Assembly: GCF_001280005.1 (NCBI RefSeq)
Contig: NZ_LGDW01000091.1
Span: 1-25,090, forward strand
Direction of reading: 5' to 3'
DNA: 25,090 bases
From: Streptomyces sp. NRRL WC-3618
GTDB lineage: Bacteria; Actinomycetota; Actinomycetes; Streptomycetales; Streptomycetaceae
This document shows positions 1 through 8,076 of this stretch, in pieces; within the stretch, counting starts at the first letter, position 1; each line of letters opens with the position of its first letter. Position numbers and translations under genes: made by a program. Under the pieces are notes generated by a model. That model did not search any database. It was not told the DNA's origin and was given only the letters and a program-made list of their open reading frames with translations.

Positions 1-27
1 CTCCCCCACCGCTCAGCATGACCCCAC

Positions 28-1305
28 GTGACCTCCCCCCTCCGCGCCCTCCTCCCCGACCTCTCCCCCTGGCGGGACTCCGCCGATTTCCGGAAGCTCT
101 GGCTGTCGGGGCTGATCACCAACTTCGGGAGTTTTCTGACCTTCGTCGCGCTGCCGGTGCAGATGAAGGAGCTGACCGGGTCCGCCGCCGCGGTCGGGGC
201 GATCGGGGCCGTGGAGCTGGTCCCGCTGATCGTGTTCGGGCTGTACGGCGGGGCGCTGGCCGACGCGGCGGACAAGCGGAAGCTGATCCTGTGGACCGAG
301 GCGGGGCAGGGGGTGCTGTGCGCCGTACTGCTCGTGAACGCGGTGCTGCCCGATCCGCTGGTCTGGCCGCTGTTCGTGGTCGCCGCGCTGACCTCCGCCC
401 TCGGGTCGGTGCAGCGGCCGGCGCTCGATTCGCTGATGCCGCGGATCGTCGCCCATGAGCATCTGCCGGCCGCCGCGTCGCTCAACTCCCTGCGGTGGAC
501 GGTCGGCGGGGTCGCGGGGCCGGCGCTCGCCGGTGTGGTCGTGGCGTACGCGGGGCTCGGCTGGGCGTACGCCGTCGACCTGGTGACCTTCGCCGTGTCC
601 ATGCTGTTCGTGGTGGGGCTCGCCTCCTCCCCCGCGTCCCATGAGGCGGCGAAGCCGTCGCTGCGGTCGATCGCGGAGGGCGCCCGGTACGCGTGGAGCC
701 GTAAGGAGCTTCTTGGGACGTACGCCATCGACCTGGCCGCGATGTTCCTGGCGATGCCGCTCGCCGTACTGCCGTTCCTCGCCGACGAGTTGGACGCGGA
801 GTGGTCGCTCGGTCTGATGTACGCGGCGATCCCGGCCGGTGCGCTGCTCGTGAGCCTCACCAGCGGCTGGACGTCACGGGTGCACCGGCACGGACGGATG
901 GTCGTGCTCGCGGCGGTGGGGTGGGGGCTGGCGATAGCGGCGGCCGGGATCGTCGGCAACGTGTGGCTGGTGCTGCTGTGCCTTCTCGTCGGCGGCTGCT
1001 TCGACATGGTCAGCGGGATCTTCCGGGGCGCGATGTGGAACCAGACGATCCCGGACGAGCTGCGCGGACGCCTCGCCGGCATCGAACTGCTCTCCTACTC
1101 CGTGGGCCCACAACTCGGCCAGGTCAGGGCAGGCGGCGTGGCCGCCTGGCGCGGCGTACGAGCGTCCGTGTGGACGGGCGGCCTCGCGTGCGCAGCCGGA
1201 GTGGCCCTCCTGGCCATGTGCCTACCGGCCCTGATGCACTACAACGCACAAACAAACGAACACGCCCTTCGCCTACGCAAGCAGCGGGAGGAGGCTGCCG
1301 CGTGA
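28..1305 (+). CDS. MFS transporter, EntS-like (MFS_3) exporter
   Basis: A 425-residue polytopic membrane protein of the major facilitator superfamily, most like the EntS/MFS_3 group of drug and siderophore exporters. The N-terminus (WRDSADFRKLWLSGLITNFGSFLTFVALPVQ) is typical of that group. The loop between helices 2 and 3 carries GGALADAADKRK near residues 74-86, the usual G-x-x-x-D-x-x-x-R-K motif A. About eleven to twelve hydrophobic segments can be counted, ending in a basic cytoplasmic tail. The start is the GTG at 28, which gives the family N-terminus. The window opens only 27 bases upstream, so promoter and operon partners are not visible. The substrate cannot be told from sequence. 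Confidence 0.88.
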   Translation: MTSPLRALLPDLSPWRDSADFRKLWLSGLITNFGSFLTFVALPVQMKELTGSAAAVGAIGAVELVPLIVFGLYGGALADAADKRKLILWTEAGQGVLCAVLLVNAVLPDPLVWPLFVVAALTSALGSVQRPALDSLMPRIVAHEHLPAAASLNSLRWTVGGVAGPALAGVVVAYAGLGWAYAVDLVTFAVSMLFVVGLASSPASHEAAKPSLRSIAEGARYAWSRKELLGTYAIDLAAMFLAMPLAVLPFLADELDAEWSLGLMYAAIPAGALLVSLTSGWTSRVHRHGRMVVLAAVGWGLAIAAAGIVGNVWLVLLCLLVGGCFDMVSGIFRGAMWNQTIPDELRGRLAGIELLSYSVGPQLGQVRAGGVAAWRGVRASVWTGGLACAAGVALLAMCLPALMHYNAQTNEHALRLRKQREEAAA

Positions 1306-1336
1306 CCAGGCGAAAACATGCGGACCCGAGCCCCCT

Positions 1337-1457
1337 CAGGGGCGCGAGGAACTGCGCGACAAGCCACGACGAACCCGCAGACACCACACAGGCCCCAGCC
1401 ACCCCAGGGGCGCGAGGAACTGCGCGACAAGCCACAGCGCACCCGCAGACACCACAC
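1337..1457. repeat. two direct copies of a ~53-bp GC-rich intergenic repeat
   Basis: Copy 1 (1337-1389) and copy 2 (1405-1457) begin with the same 31 bases (CAGGGGCGCGAGGAACTGCG and on) and differ at only three positions afterwards, giving a 68-bp period. The unit contains facing GCGCG and CGCG arms and could fold. From memory, units like this (GGGGCGCG-GGAACTGCGCGACAAGCCAC) recur between genes in many Streptomyces genomes. Here they fill the gap after the MFS gene. No coding capacity is supported. Confidence 0.75.
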
Positions 1458-1503
1458 CGCACCGCCGCCCCGCGGCCGCCGCGCCCCGCCGGACGGCGCC
1501 CCC

Positions 1504-1734
1504 TCAGCCCTCGCCCTCGCCGCGCGCCTCCGCATCGCGCCACTTGGGATCGCTCTCCCACTGAACGTTGCGCTCACGCGCCGTCTCCATCGCGTGCTCC
1601 GCCTCCGTCCGCGTCGCGTAAGGCCCGAAGCGGTCCTTGCCCGGACAGTCCGGGCCCTCCTCGACCTTCTTGTGCTCCAGGCAGTAGTACCATTCGCCCG
1701 GTTTGCCGACCGTGCGCTTCTTGAACAGGGCCAT
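1504..1734 (-). CDS. small SPOR-domain-like protein
   Basis: A 76-residue basic/acidic soluble protein with no signal peptide or membrane segment. The ATG at 1734 is chosen because an AAGGAG lies about seven bases upstream, whereas the longer in-frame version starting at 1761 has none. The sequence [42 protein letters not shown] resembles short Streptomyces proteins annotated as SPOR domain-containing: aromatic strand, then a FGPYxTRxEAExAM strand-helix unit as in SPOR repeats. The two Cys residues are notable, but no metal site is proven. It is divergent from map with 60 bases between the two starts, so the promoters must overlap or lie back to back. A peptidoglycan-binding role would need export, for which nothing is seen. 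Confidence 0.75.
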   Translation of the reverse strand: MALFKKRTVGKPGEWYYCLEHKKVEEGPDCPGKDRFGPYATRTEAEHAMETARERNVQWESDPKWRDAEARGEGEG

Positions 1735-1777
1735 GGTCCGGTCTCCTTTCCCCAGGGTCATCGTCCCCCACCAGGGC

Positions 1778-1794
1778 TAGTTAAACTCGCTGGC
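1778..1794 (+). promoter_or_regulatory. putative -10 element for leaderless map transcription
   Basis: TAAACT at 1782-1787 fits the TANNNT pattern of actinobacterial vegetative promoters and ends seven bases before the map ATG at 1795. No Shine-Dalgarno sequence precedes that ATG, so the mRNA probably starts at or next to the start codon. No good -35 element is visible. Confidence 0.45.
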
Positions 1795-2652
1795 ATGTCT
1801 GGCCAGTCGCTGCTCGTACCAGGGGAGCTCTCTCCCATCCGTTCCGTGCCGGGAAACATCCGTCGCCCCGAGTACGTCGGCAAGCCCGCGCCGACGCCGT
1901 ACACCGGGGCGGAGGTGCAGACGCCCGAGACGATCGAGGCGATGCGGATCGCCGGGCGGATCGCCGCGCGGGCGATGGCGGAGGCCGCGAAGCTCATCGC
2001 GCCCGGGGTGACCACCGACGAGCTGGACCGGGTGGCACACGACTACATGTGTGACCACGGCGCCTATCCGTCCACCCTCGGCTACCGCGGCTTCCCCAAG
2101 TCGCTGTGCACGTCCGTCAACGAGGTCATCTGCCACGGCATCCCGGACTCCACCGTGCTGCGGGACGGCGACATCGTCAATCTCGACGTGACGGCGTACA
2201 TCGGCGGGGTGCACGGCGACAACAACGCGACGTACCTGGTCGGGGACGTCGACGAGGAGTCCCGGCTGCTGGTGGAGCGCACCCGGGAGTCCCTGGAGCG
2301 GGCCATCAAGGCCGTCAGGCCGGGCCGGCAGATCAACATCATCGGCCGGGTCATCGAGTCGTACGCCAAGCGCTTCGGCTACGGCGTGGTCCGGGACTTC
2401 ACCGGCCACGGGATCAACTCGTCGTTCCACTCCGGGCTGATCGTCCCGCACTACGACAGCCCGCACGCCACGACGGTCATCCAGCCGGGGATGACGTTCA
2501 CGATCGAGCCGATGCTGACGCTCGGTACGCACGACTACGACATGTGGGACGACGGGTGGACGGTCGTCACGAAGGACCGCAAGCGCACCGCCCAGTTCGA
2601 GCACACGCTCGTGGTGACGGACTCGGGCGCGGAGATCCTGACGCTCCCCTGA
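1795..2652 (+). CDS. map: methionine aminopeptidase, type Ic
   Basis: Removes the initiator methionine from nascent proteins in the cytosol, using two divalent metal ions. The 285-residue length and numbering match M. tuberculosis MapB (MetAP1c). The metal ligands fall at D131 (NLDVT) and D142 (GDNNATY), followed by the His of FTGHGI, the Glu of FTIEPM and the Glu of AQFEHT. The substrate-side His lies in CHGIPD. The roughly 40-residue Pro-rich N-terminal extension ([30 protein letters not shown]) is typical of type Ic. The reading frame is open for 159 codons further upstream, but that part is low-complexity and the family N-terminus begins at this ATG. A strong terminator follows at 2682. 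Confidence 0.95.
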   Translation: MSGQSLLVPGELSPIRSVPGNIRRPEYVGKPAPTPYTGAEVQTPETIEAMRIAGRIAARAMAEAAKLIAPGVTTDELDRVAHDYMCDHGAYPSTLGYRGFPKSLCTSVNEVICHGIPDSTVLRDGDIVNLDVTAYIGGVHGDNNATYLVGDVDEESRLLVERTRESLERAIKAVRPGRQINIIGRVIESYAKRFGYGVVRDFTGHGINSSFHSGLIVPHYDSPHATTVIQPGMTFTIEPMLTLGTHDYDMWDDGWTVVTKDRKRTAQFEHTLVVTDSGAEILTLP

Positions 2653-2681
2653 CCCACCCCGCCCGCTCAGCCGTCAAGCGG

Positions 2682-2718
2682 CACAGCCCGCCCTCCTTCG
2701 CTTCGAGGGCGGGCTGTG
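2682..2718. terminator. bidirectional intrinsic terminator between map and phzF-like gene
   Basis: CACAGCCCGCCCTC (2682-2695) pairs perfectly with GAGGGCGGGCTGTG (2705-2718) around a nine-base loop. It sits between two convergent stop codons (2652 and 2725), so it can serve both genes. There is no U tract, as is usual in Streptomyces. Confidence 0.85.
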
Positions 2719-2724
2719 GCGCCG

Positions 2725-3369
2725 TCAGCGCTCGAGGAACACCCGGCCCCCGACCTCCACCCACCCCATCGGCTGCGGGGCCGTGAGTATCTGCGACCCC
2801 TTGCCCTGCGTGATGTTGAGCGCCCGGCCCAACTGGTGGGTCAGCAGCAGCGCCGCCGCCCCCGTCGCCTCGTCCTCCTCGATGCCGTCGTCGCGGCCGG
2901 GGAACGCGCGGGCCCGTACCCGGCCCGCCGCCTCGTCCTCCCACGCCCACGCGTAGATCCACTCCCCCGGCGGCGGCACCGGAAGCGCGTCGACCTCCAC
3001 GGCCGACCCGTACCGTCGCAGCGTCCGCTCCGGCACCCACTCCGCGCGGGCCTCGATCCAGCTGAACTCCCCGTCCAGCCGGGCCCCCACCAGACCGGCC
3101 GGCGTGACCAGTTCGGGCACGTCGAGCAGCCAGGCCGAACCGACGCAGGGGTGGCCGGCGAAGGGCAGGCGCAGGGTGGGCGTGTAGATGTCGATGATCC
3201 CGCGCTCGGGGTCGTCGACGAACACGGTCTCGCTGAAGCCGAGTTTCGCCGCGAACGCCTGCCGCTCGCTCCGCTCCGGCATGACGGAGCCCTCACGGAC
3301 CACGCCCAGCTCGTTGCCGTATCCCCCGTTGGGCGCGCAGAAGACGCGGAGTACGTCGTAATCAGTCAC
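2725..3369 (-). CDS. compact PhzF-family isomerase/epimerase-like protein
   Basis: A 214-residue member of the PhzF/diaminopimelate-epimerase fold family. Visible landmarks are GGYGNELGVV near residue 15 (family GNPxAV), FSETVFV with the catalytic-type Glu at about residue 47, LPFAGHPCVG with the second active-site His, and EEDEATGAA near the C-terminus with the conserved Asp. P. fluorescens PhzF is 278 residues, so this protein lacks about 65 residues, mainly between the two lobes. The start is the GTG at 3369, which gives MTDYDVLRVF, the usual first strand; the frame stays open upstream to 3939 but that part is not family-like. No Shine-Dalgarno is obvious. Substrate unknown; nothing in the surroundings suggests phenazine synthesis. 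Confidence 0.85.
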   Translation of the reverse strand: MTDYDVLRVFCAPNGGYGNELGVVREGSVMPERSERQAFAAKLGFSETVFVDDPERGIIDIYTPTLRLPFAGHPCVGSAWLLDVPELVTPAGLVGARLDGEFSWIEARAEWVPERTLRRYGSAVEVDALPVPPPGEWIYAWAWEDEAAGRVRARAFPGRDDGIEEDEATGAAALLLTHQLGRALNITQGKGSQILTAPQPMGWVEVGGRVFLER

Positions 3370-3633
3370 GCGCGCATCAAACACCCTGGTGGCAGGCGTC
3401 ACCAACTCCGCTCCTCGCACGTCCGTCTGCCTGTCGGGCAGCCGCTTGCCGCCGCTTCCGTGTCCGCGCGCCGGAGCTGTCTTGATCTCGACGGTCCGGG
3501 AATCCTTGACCTGTGCATTACCTGTGCATGAGAGCTGCTTTAGATTGCCTTGGGATGTCGATGAATCGGCCGTGATCGGAGCGTGGCCAGACACCGCCCA
3601 TGAGAGGTGAATCACCGATTGCCCGGGTATCAC
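3370..3633. other. intergenic region between phzF-like gene and efe operon
   Basis: No gene seen. It contains a 9-bp direct repeat CCTGTGCAT at 3510-3518 and 3521-3529 (11-bp period, one helical turn). A TAGATT hexamer at 3541-3546 could act as a -10 element for rightward transcription, with a poor TTACCT 17 bases upstream. Whether the repeat binds a regulator is unknown. Confidence 0.4.
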
Positions 3634-3672
3634 TGAGGCAAGCCTTAGGTAAGTTAGGGCTGCCTCACCAAA
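3634..3672 (+). promoter_or_regulatory. two adjacent iron boxes (DtxR/DmdR/IdeR type) upstream of efeO
   Basis: The 19-mer at 3634-3652 (TGAGGCAAGCCTTAGGTAA) matches the consensus TTAGGTWAGCCTWACCTAA at 15 of 19 positions by my count. The next 19-mer at 3654-3672 (TTAGGGCTGCCTCACCAAA) matches at 14 of 19. The two are 20 bp apart centre to centre, so two dimeric repressors could bind neighbouring turns. A TAAGTT hexamer at 3650-3655 could be the -10 element and would be covered by the repressor. This predicts derepression of efeO-efeB-efeU under iron limitation. Confidence 0.7.
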
Positions 3673-3730
3673 CTTGTGTGAGCCCGGACACGTCGTTTTT
3701 TCGCCACTCACGCGATTCCCAGGAGCCCGC

Positions 3731-4870
3731 ATGCGAGCCGTCAGACTCTCCGTCGTCACCGCCGCCGCCACCGCGGCGGCCCTTGCTGCCGTCACCGGCT
3801 GCGCGGAGAAGGGCAGTTCCGCGAGCGGCGACCGGGTCATCGGCGTCACCGCGACGGACGACAAGTGCGAGGTGTCCAAGAAGGAGTTCCCGGCCGGACA
3901 CGTCGAGCTGTCCATAGAGAACAAGGGCTCCAAGGTCACCGAGGTCTACGTCCTCTTCCCGGACGACCGCATCGTCACCGAGCGCGAGAACATCGGCCCC
4001 GGCACCAAGCAGAAGGTGACCGCCGAGATGAAGGCCGGCGAGTACACGATCGCCTGCAAGCCCGGGATGAAGGGCGACGGCATCCGGCAGACCGTCAAGG
4101 CCACCGGCGGCAAGGCCGCCAAGCGCGACCCGCGCCTGGACGCGGCCGTCGCCTCCTACCGCAAGTACGTGCAGGAGCAGGCCGACGCGACGCTGCCGCT
4201 CGCCGAGACCTTCGCCAAGGCGGTCAAGGCCGGCGACCTCGAAGCCGCGAAGAAGGCGTACGCGCCCTCCCGCATCGGCTGGGAGCGCACCGAGCCGGTC
4301 GCCGAGTCCTTCGGTGACATCGACCCGAAGGTCGACGTCCGCGCGGACGGCCTGGAGGCCGGCCAGAAGTTCACCGGCTGGCACCGCCTGGAGAAGTCCC
4401 TCTGGGCGGACAAGAAGATCACCGCCGAGGACAAGACCCTCGCCGACCAGCTGATCACCGACCTCGACGAGTGGCACGAGCGGGTCGGCGAGGCGGAGAT
4501 CACCCCGACCTCGATGGCCAACGGTGCCAAGGAACTCCTCGACGAGGTCGCCACCGGCAAGGTCACCGGCGAGGAGGAGCGCTACTCGCACACCGACCTC
4601 GTCGACTTCAAGGCCAACGTGGAGGGCGCCGAGAAGTCGTACGAGCTGCTGAAGCCGGTCACGAAGGAGAACGACGCGGCGCTGGTCACGGAGCTGGACA
4701 AGCAGTTCGCGGCCCTGAACACGCTGCTCGACAAGTACCGCACGGACAAGAACTCGTACGACTTCACCTCGTACGACAAGGTCGGCGACACCGACCGCAA
4801 GCAGCTGTCGGACGCGGTGAACGCGCTCGCCGAGCCGCTGTCCAAGCTCGCCGCCGCCGTCGTGAAGTAG
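3731..4870 (+). CDS. efeO: iron uptake lipoprotein EfeO (cupredoxin + M75/imelysin)
   Basis: The extracytoplasmic iron-binding component of the EfeUOB ferrous/ferric uptake system, 379 residues. A lipoprotein signal peptide ends in the lipobox VTGC with Cys24. A cupredoxin-like domain follows at about residues 30-125 (CEVSKKEFPAGHVELSIENKGSKVTEVYVLFP...YTIACKPGMKGDG). The M75/imelysin helical domain then runs to the C-terminus and carries the HxxE metal motif at H218-E221 (GWHRLEKSLW). The ATG at 3731 is chosen because AGGAG ends five bases upstream and it gives a proper signal peptide; the longer frame from 3674 does not. It is the first gene of the operon, 58 bases after the second iron box. 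Confidence 0.95.
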   Translation: MRAVRLSVVTAAATAAALAAVTGCAEKGSSASGDRVIGVTATDDKCEVSKKEFPAGHVELSIENKGSKVTEVYVLFPDDRIVTERENIGPGTKQKVTAEMKAGEYTIACKPGMKGDGIRQTVKATGGKAAKRDPRLDAAVASYRKYVQEQADATLPLAETFAKAVKAGDLEAAKKAYAPSRIGWERTEPVAESFGDIDPKVDVRADGLEAGQKFTGWHRLEKSLWADKKITAEDKTLADQLITDLDEWHERVGEAEITPTSMANGAKELLDEVATGKVTGEEERYSHTDLVDFKANVEGAEKSYELLKPVTKENDAALVTELDKQFAALNTLLDKYRTDKNSYDFTSYDKVGDTDRKQLSDAVNALAEPLSKLAAAVVK

Positions 4871-4885
4871 AGAGGACCGACTGCC

Positions 4886-6172
4886 ATGACGGAGACAGCC
4901 AACACAGACGCACAGACGCCTGAAGCCCCTGCCGGCGGTACCTCGCGGCGGGCGCTGATCGGCTGGGGCGGGGCCGGGCTCGCGCTCGGGGCCGCCGTGG
5001 CCGGGGGTGGCGTGGCCATGACCCGGGGCAGCGACGACGTACAGCCGGTCGCCGCCGACGCGGGCGGGGCCGTCGAATTCCACGGCGGGCACCAGGCGGG
5101 GATCTCGACGCCGGTGCAGGACCGGCTGCACTTCGCCGCGTTCGACCTGGAGACGGACGACCGCGCCGAGTTCGCGCAGATGCTCAAGGACTGGACGGCG
5201 GCGGCCCGGCGGATGACCGCGGGGCTTGCGGTCGGCGAGGGCGCGTACGGCGGTCTCGCCGAGGCGCCGCCGGACGACACCGGTGAGGCGCTGGGGCTGA
5301 AGCCCTCGCGGCTGACGCTGACGATCGGCTTCGGGCCCGGTCTGTTCGAGAAGCTCGGGATGGCGGAGCGGCGGCCGGAGGCGCTCGTCGATCTGCCGCA
5401 GTTCTCCGGCGACAACCTCGACAAGAACCGCAGCGGTGGCGACGTGTGCGTCCAGGCGTGCTCGGACGATCCGCAGGTCGCGGTGCACGCGATCCGCAAC
5501 CTGGCCCGGATCGGCTTCGGCAAGGTCTCGGTGCGCTGGTCGCAGCTCGGCTTCGGCAAGACGTCGTCGACGACCCCCGAGGAGCAGACCCCGCGCAACC
5601 TGCTGGGCTTCAAGGACGGCACCCGCAACATCGCGGGCACCGAGACGGACCGGCTGAAGAAGTTCGTGTGGGTGGACGGCGCGGACACCGACGACAAGTC
5701 GGCCTGGATGGAAGGGGGTTCGTATCTGGTCGCGCGGCGCATCCGGATGCACATCGAGCCCTGGGACCGGACGTCGTTGCAGGAGCAGGAGGACATCTTC
5801 GGCCGCGACAAGGGCGAGGGCGCCCCGGTCGGCAAGGCGAAGGAGCGCGACGAGCCGTTCCTGAAGGCGATGAAGCCCGACGCGCACGTGCGCCTGGCGC
5901 ACCCCGACTCCAACCACGGGGCGACGCTGCTGCGCCGCGGCTACTCCTTCACGGACGGCACGGACGGCCTCGGCCGCCTGGAGGCGGGCCTGTTCTTCCT
6001 CGCCTACATGCGCGACGTCCGCAAGGGGTTCATCCCGGTGCAGCGCAATCTCGCGACGGACGCGCTCAACGAGTACATCCAGCACGTGGGTTCGGCGGTC
6101 TTCGCGATCCCTCCGGGCGTCCGGGACAAGGACGACTGGTGGGGCCGCGCACTGTTTTCCAAGGAGGCGTAG
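4886..6172 (+). CDS. efeB: EfeB, Tat-exported DyP-type heme peroxidase / deferrochelatase
   Basis: A 428-residue periplasmic-type DyP peroxidase that oxidises or handles iron (or extracts it from heme) for the Efe system. The N-terminus carries a twin-arginine signal (TSRRALIGWGGAGLALGAAVAGG), so it is exported folded with its cofactor. Catalytic landmarks are GFKDGTRN with the DyP aspartate at D244, HVRLAHPD with the likely proximal heme His at H334, and the downstream LLRRGYSF strand. The start at 4886 follows AGAGAGGA and lies 15 bases after the efeO stop, so the two are co-transcribed. Full length for the family; no defects seen. Confidence 0.95.
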   Translation: MTETANTDAQTPEAPAGGTSRRALIGWGGAGLALGAAVAGGGVAMTRGSDDVQPVAADAGGAVEFHGGHQAGISTPVQDRLHFAAFDLETDDRAEFAQMLKDWTAAARRMTAGLAVGEGAYGGLAEAPPDDTGEALGLKPSRLTLTIGFGPGLFEKLGMAERRPEALVDLPQFSGDNLDKNRSGGDVCVQACSDDPQVAVHAIRNLARIGFGKVSVRWSQLGFGKTSSTTPEEQTPRNLLGFKDGTRNIAGTETDRLKKFVWVDGADTDDKSAWMEGGSYLVARRIRMHIEPWDRTSLQEQEDIFGRDKGEGAPVGKAKERDEPFLKAMKPDAHVRLAHPDSNHGATLLRRGYSFTDGTDGLGRLEAGLFFLAYMRDVRKGFIPVQRNLATDALNEYIQHVGSAVFAIPPGVRDKDDWWGRALFSKEA

Positions 6173-6178
6173 GGCGCC

Positions 6179-7063
6179 GTGTTCGCGAACTATCTGATCG
6201 GTCTGCGCGAGGGACTGGAAGCCAGTCTCGTCGTCTGCATCCTCATCGCCTATCTGGTGAAGACGGGCCGCCGTGACGCCCTGAAACCGATCTGGATCGG
6301 CATCGGCGTCGCCGTCACCCTGGCCCTCGGCTTCGGCTGCGCGCTCGAATTCGGCTCCCAGGAGCTGACGTTCGAGGCGCAGGAGGCGCTCGGCGGCTCC
6401 CTGTCGATCATCGCCGTGGGCCTGGTGACGTGGATGGTCTTCTGGATGCGGCGTACGGCGCGGCATCTGAAGTCGGAGCTGCACGACAAGCTCGACGTGG
6501 CGCTCCAGATGGGCACGGGCGCGCTGGTCGCGACCGCGTTCCTGGCGGTGGGCCGGGAGGGCCTGGAGACCGCGCTGTTCGTGTGGGCGTCGGTGCGGGC
6601 ATCCAGTGACGGCACCGAAGGGCCTCTGATCGGCGTGCTGTTGGGCATCGCGACGGCGATCCTGCTCGGCTACCTCTTCTACCGGGGTGCCCTGCGCATC
6701 AACCTGTCCAGGTTCTTCACCTGGACCGGCGGCATGCTGGTCGTGGTCGCGGCGGGCGTCCTCGCCTACGGCTTCCACGACCTCCAGGAGGCCGACATCG
6801 TGCCCGGCCTGACGAACAGGGCCTTCGACATCAGCGGGACGATCCCACCGGACAGCTGGTACGGCACGCTCCTCAAGGGCGTCCTCAACTTCCAGCCGGA
6901 CCCGACCGTCCTCCAGGTCACGGTGTGGGTGCTGTACCTGATCCCGACGCTCGCGCTGTTCCTCGCCCCGGTAGGGTTCGCCTCCGGGAAGGGGAAGGTG
7001 AAGCCAGCTGATGAGCAGGGTGAGCAGGGGTCTCGGCCCGCGAAGTCCACACACGCCTCGTAG
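6179..7063 (+). CDS. efeU: EfeU, FTR1-family iron permease
   Basis: The inner-membrane channel that carries iron across the cytoplasmic membrane, 294 residues with about seven transmembrane helices. Both diagnostic REGLE motifs are intact: R10-E14 (GLREGLEASL) in helix 1 and R126-E130 (VGREGLETAL) in helix 4. The GTG start at 6179 follows AAGGAGG at 6161-6167, inside the end of efeB, with six bases between the stop and the start. The gene order efeO-efeB-efeU puts the permease last rather than first as in E. coli. The C-terminal 30 residues are a soluble Lys/Gly-rich tail overlapped by the next gene. Confidence 0.95.
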   Translation: MFANYLIGLREGLEASLVVCILIAYLVKTGRRDALKPIWIGIGVAVTLALGFGCALEFGSQELTFEAQEALGGSLSIIAVGLVTWMVFWMRRTARHLKSELHDKLDVALQMGTGALVATAFLAVGREGLETALFVWASVRASSDGTEGPLIGVLLGIATAILLGYLFYRGALRINLSRFFTWTGGMLVVVAAGVLAYGFHDLQEADIVPGLTNRAFDISGTIPPDSWYGTLLKGVLNFQPDPTVLQVTVWVLYLIPTLALFLAPVGFASGKGKVKPADEQGEQGSRPAKSTHAS

Positions 7064-8054
7064 GCCTCGAACGCCGCGGAGCCTTCTTGGCCGAAGCGCC
7101 CTCGCGGCGGTCTCGGTGACCGTGTTGTCGCTGGCCGCGAGCGGCTGTGTCGTGGTGCACGGCGAGCGCGAGGTGCTCCCGGCGGCGACCCCGACGGAGG
7201 CGGCCGAGGCGCTGAAGGACTTCACGGCCGCCTACAACGAGGCGGACCGGACGTACGACCGTGCCCGGGACGCCGACTACGTGACTGGCGCCCTCGGCGC
7301 GATCGACGCGGCGCGGCTGGACGCCGGTCACGAGATCAACCCGAGCGGCAACCCGTCATACGTACCGCTGGAGTTCACGGACACCAGGTTCACGATCCCC
7401 AAGAAGGCGGGCTGGCCGCGCTGGTTCGTGGCGAACGCCGACGCCAACAAGGGTGACGACGCGCGCTGGCTGCTGGTGTTCACGCGCAGCAACGTGGCCG
7501 AGCCGTGGGCGGTGGCGTATCTGACGCTCCTCGACCCGGACGACGTACCGGCGTTCAGGACGGACAAGGACGGCCTCGCCGAGCCGGTGACCGCGAACTC
7601 GGCCGAACTGGCCGTCGCCCCCGAGGACTTGAGCAAGGACTACGCGACGTTCCTCGGCAACGGCGGCGGTGACGTCTTCGCGCCCGGGGTGCACACGAGC
7701 GGCTGGGTGGCGCAGCGCAAGAAGAGCGCGATCAAGCCCGGGCTCGTCACCCAGTACATCGACGAGCCGCTCGGCAAGGGCGACTTCGCCCCGCTGGGCC
7801 TGCGTACGGCGGACGGCGGCGCGCTCGTCTTCTTCGCCACGCACCACTACGAGAAGCAGACGGCCGCACAGGGCACGGCGATCCCGCCGCCGGGCGACAG
7901 CGTGCTGGCGCTGACGACGGGCGAGATCAAGCAGTCGCTGACCCTGGAGTTCGTGTCCAACCAGGCGGTGCTGGACCCGGGCCGGGGCGCCCCGAACAAG
8001 GGCGTGGAGTTCCTGAGCCGCATCCAGGGGCTGACAGCGGCGCGGGGGGAGTAA
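7011..8054 (+). CDS. putative lipoprotein overlapping efeU, function unknown
   Basis: A 347-residue exported protein. After a basic, Arg-rich N-terminus (about 25 residues), a hydrophobic segment ends in the lipobox LAASGC with Cys46, so it should be anchored on the outside of the membrane. The rest is soluble mixed alpha/beta with no recognised catalytic motif. It resembles conserved streptomycete proteins of unknown function (possibly the DUF8094 type, from memory). It overlaps the end of efeU by 53 bases in another frame, which suggests translational coupling and membership in the iron operon. The ATG at 7011 follows a purine-rich GGGAAGGGGAAGGTGAAG stretch; a shorter start further in would cut off the basic n-region. 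Confidence 0.8.
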   Translation: MSRVSRGLGPRSPHTPRRPRTPRSLLGRSALAAVSVTVLSLAASGCVVVHGEREVLPAATPTEAAEALKDFTAAYNEADRTYDRARDADYVTGALGAIDAARLDAGHEINPSGNPSYVPLEFTDTRFTIPKKAGWPRWFVANADANKGDDARWLLVFTRSNVAEPWAVAYLTLLDPDDVPAFRTDKDGLAEPVTANSAELAVAPEDLSKDYATFLGNGGGDVFAPGVHTSGWVAQRKKSAIKPGLVTQYIDEPLGKGDFAPLGLRTADGGALVFFATHHYEKQTAAQGTAIPPPGDSVLALTTGEIKQSLTLEFVSNQAVLDPGRGAPNKGVEFLSRIQGLTAARGE

Positions 8055-8076
8055 CTCCCGTCGGCCGTACGGTCGT

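Noticed and set aside
1318..1794. N-terminal extension of methionine aminopeptidase
   Set aside because: It would run across the intergenic repeat and antisense to the SPOR-like gene; length and residue numbering fit the ATG at 1795.
2725..3369. Loss of the PhzF catalytic glutamate (Lys in AAKLGFSET)
   Set aside because: The Lys replaces the Glu of the preceding ARE position. The catalytic-type Glu is the one in SET and is present.
3665..7225. 1186-codon open frame on the minus strand
   Set aside because: It lies antisense to efeO, efeB and efeU, whose motifs are unmistakable. It is open only because of third-position GC.
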